Of a stretch of 40,180 nucleotides of DNA, positions 39,485 to 40,180 are shown piece by piece. Below the pieces are notes generated by a model, which saw only the letters and a program-made list of their open reading frames with translations, made no database searches and was not told the DNA's origin. The translations under genes were made by a program, and so were the position numbers. This stretch comes from Oceanobacillus indicireducens (GTDB lineage: Bacteria; Bacillota; Bacilli; Bacillales; Amphibacillaceae): positions 1 through 40,180 of the forward strand of contig NZ_BMOS01000030.1 of the NCBI RefSeq assembly GCF_014647195.1, read 5' to 3'. Position 1 is the first letter of the stretch. Each line of letters begins with the position of its first letter.

Positions 39485-39853
39485 TTATACTAAATTGGAT
39501 ACTCTTTTGCTAATTAAGGATATTATTTCTCTATTTGGTATATCATCTTGCTCATTTTTAGAATATATTGTAAGTGGATATATTTCATTGTCAGAAGTTA
39601 CTAAATACCAAATAACTCTAAATCCCCCACTTTTACCTTTATTGGCATCGGGGTTTTCCAACCTAGTTTTAAATACTTTATCACCTTTTAATTTTAGTCC
39701 CCGTATATCATTGCCCTCGATATTTCCTTCCTCAAACCTTTCGAATAAACTTGCTACTAAATCAATGGAAGACGGATATTTTCTTGCAATTTTAATTAAA
39801 TCTTTTTCAAATCCTTCGACTTCCATTACCCTATAAAAATTATTGTTCTTCAC
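39485..39853 (-). CDS. RelE/ParE-superfamily toxin
   Basis: A 122-residue toxin-like protein. The N-terminal EVEGFEKDLIKIARKYPSSIDL and the C-terminal NKGKSGGFRVIWYLVTSDNE then IYPLTIYSKNEQDDI are typical of RelE/HigB-like mRNA interferases, where the GKSGGFRVI strand forms part of the core. GTG at 39853 overlaps the antitoxin stop by 14 bases, which fits coupled translation; an ATG at 39826 behind TATAGGG is an alternative start. It follows its antitoxin gene in one operon. It would cleave translated mRNA when the antitoxin is degraded (family knowledge). Confidence 0.8.
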   Translation of the reverse strand: MKNNNFYRVMEVEGFEKDLIKIARKYPSSIDLVASLFERFEEGNIEGNDIRGLKLKGDKVFKTRLENPDANKGKSGGFRVIWYLVTSDNEIYPLTIYSKNEQDDIPNREIISLISKRVSNLV

Positions 39854-39995
39854 TTAACTTTTCTCTAACTCTTGCAATCATATCTTTATAGGACCGTTTA
39901 GGTAACTTACCTTCTCTAATTTGCTGTACTTCATCAAGTGATCTAGATATAGACTGTTCAATATCGACCTTTACATCTTCTACTACATTAGCCAT
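39840..39995 (-). CDS. Antitoxin of the RelE/ParE-type pair
   Basis: A 51-residue acidic-to-basic helical protein: MANVVEDVKVDIEQSISRSL, DEVQQIREGKLPKRSYKDMI, ARVREKLSEEQ. Small size, the position just before a RelE-like gene and the overlap argue for an antitoxin. Start ATG 39995 behind GGGGATGAGG. No DNA-binding motif is obvious in the short chain. A longer frame to 40043 would lack a ribosome site. Confidence 0.72.
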   Translation of the reverse strand: MANVVEDVKVDIEQSISRSLDEVQQIREGKLPKRSYKDMIARVREKLSEEQ

Positions 39996-40087
39996 ATCCT
40001 CATCCCCTTTATTATAGTTACCGTTCTCACACATACACATCACACCTTTTTAGATATGTATATGCAGTGTTACCTCTAATTACTATT

Positions 40088-40116
40088 ATCATAACATAAA
40101 TCACACTATTTGCGAA
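40088..40116 (-). promoter_or_regulatory. Promoter of the toxin-antitoxin operon
   Basis: On the minus strand TTCGCA (40111-40116), 17 bases, TATGAT (40088-40093). It lies about 95 bp upstream of the antitoxin ATG. Further upstream a TTGACA is also present (near 40140), without a well-spaced -10. Confidence 0.4.
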
Positions 40117-40180
40117 TACCTAGCCCCTTCTAGTTTGTGTCAAGATTTTCTCGGTACCCTTTCCACTCCAGTATTTCTGG

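Noticed and set aside
40130-40180. Tail of a leftward gene at the window edge (PEILEWKGYRENLDTN, stop)
   Set aside because: Only 16 codons are visible, with no start or context; it could be chance.
1-40180. CRISPR arrays, tRNA or rRNA genes
   Set aside because: No regularly spaced direct repeats, no tRNA-like cloverleaf with a terminal TTCGA arm and no conserved rRNA sequence was found on either strand.

Overview
The window is AT-rich DNA from a low-GC Gram-positive bacterium. AGGAGG-type ribosome binding sites, GTG/TTG starts, Firmicutes-style lipoprotein boxes (LAAC, LAGC) and small proteins such as YjzC and YrhK point to a Bacillaceae member of the Oceanobacillus/Virgibacillus/Lentibacillus type (inferred from gene content, not from a marker gene).

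Layout. (1) 1-4.8 kb: a leftward sugar-alcohol PTS operon (ketohexose-phosphate 3-epimerase, 6-phospho-3-hexuloisomerase, MtlD-type dehydrogenase, ascorbate-type EIIA, MtlA-type EIICB). It diverges from a DeoR-family regulator across four copies of a 13-bp repeat, one lying between -35 and -10. The two extra isomerases suggest a substrate other than mannitol. (2) 4.8-7.9 kb: accessory and decayed DNA, with a frameshifted zinc-ribbon membrane protein, an orphan 45-codon gene tail, a headless T4-beta/sce7725-like gene, and an apparently intact sce7726-like PD-(D/E)XK protein. (3) 7.9-18.7 kb: a complete 4-hydroxyproline degradation locus. A leftward operon (FAD oxidoreductase, two proline-racemase-family proteins, NhaC-type carrier, DapA-type deaminase, aldehyde dehydrogenase) diverges from a sigma-54 activator, which is followed by a rightward operon (BFD-type [2Fe-2S] protein, ferredoxin-like protein, HcnB-like flavoprotein). 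Both operons have consensus -24/-12 promoters. The second racemase paralogue lacks both catalytic cysteines.

(4) 18.7-19.5 kb: a relic zone made of abutting tails of three unrelated genes next to an inverted-repeat, IS-like scar. (5) 19.5-23.1 kb: a leftward sulfur operon, cysteine synthase plus a sulfonate/taurine-type ABC importer, closed by a 14-bp-stem terminator. (6) 23.1-27.5 kb: two copies of a palindromic MITE-like element of about 116-120 bp, a full and an internally deleted copy of a second repeat, a 31-residue zinc-ribbon protein, a zinc-ribbon/NTF2-like membrane protein, a TcaA-like protein and a small membrane protein. (7) 27.6-33.6 kb: a leftward ugp-type operon (UgpC, A, E, B and two glycerophosphodiesterases) for glycerophosphodiester uptake and hydrolysis.

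(8) 33.7-37 kb: a Uma2 (DUF820) protein, then gene relics: a frameshifted helicase N-terminus, an OB-fold surface-protein fragment and a headless, tailless 5'-nucleotidase fragment that meet head to head. (9) 37.4-40.18 kb: a secreted LysM-3D protein whose signal peptide has no AUG/GUG/UUG start and whose ribosome binding site lies in a 12-bp inverted repeat, a run of tandem hairpins, YrhK- and YjzC-like genes, an amidase relic and a RelE/ParE-type toxin-antitoxin pair.

Recurring theme: intact catabolic and transport operons are separated by short zones in which unrelated gene pieces are joined end to end, often beside palindromic repeats. Identifications come from motif reading only; no database search was possible.
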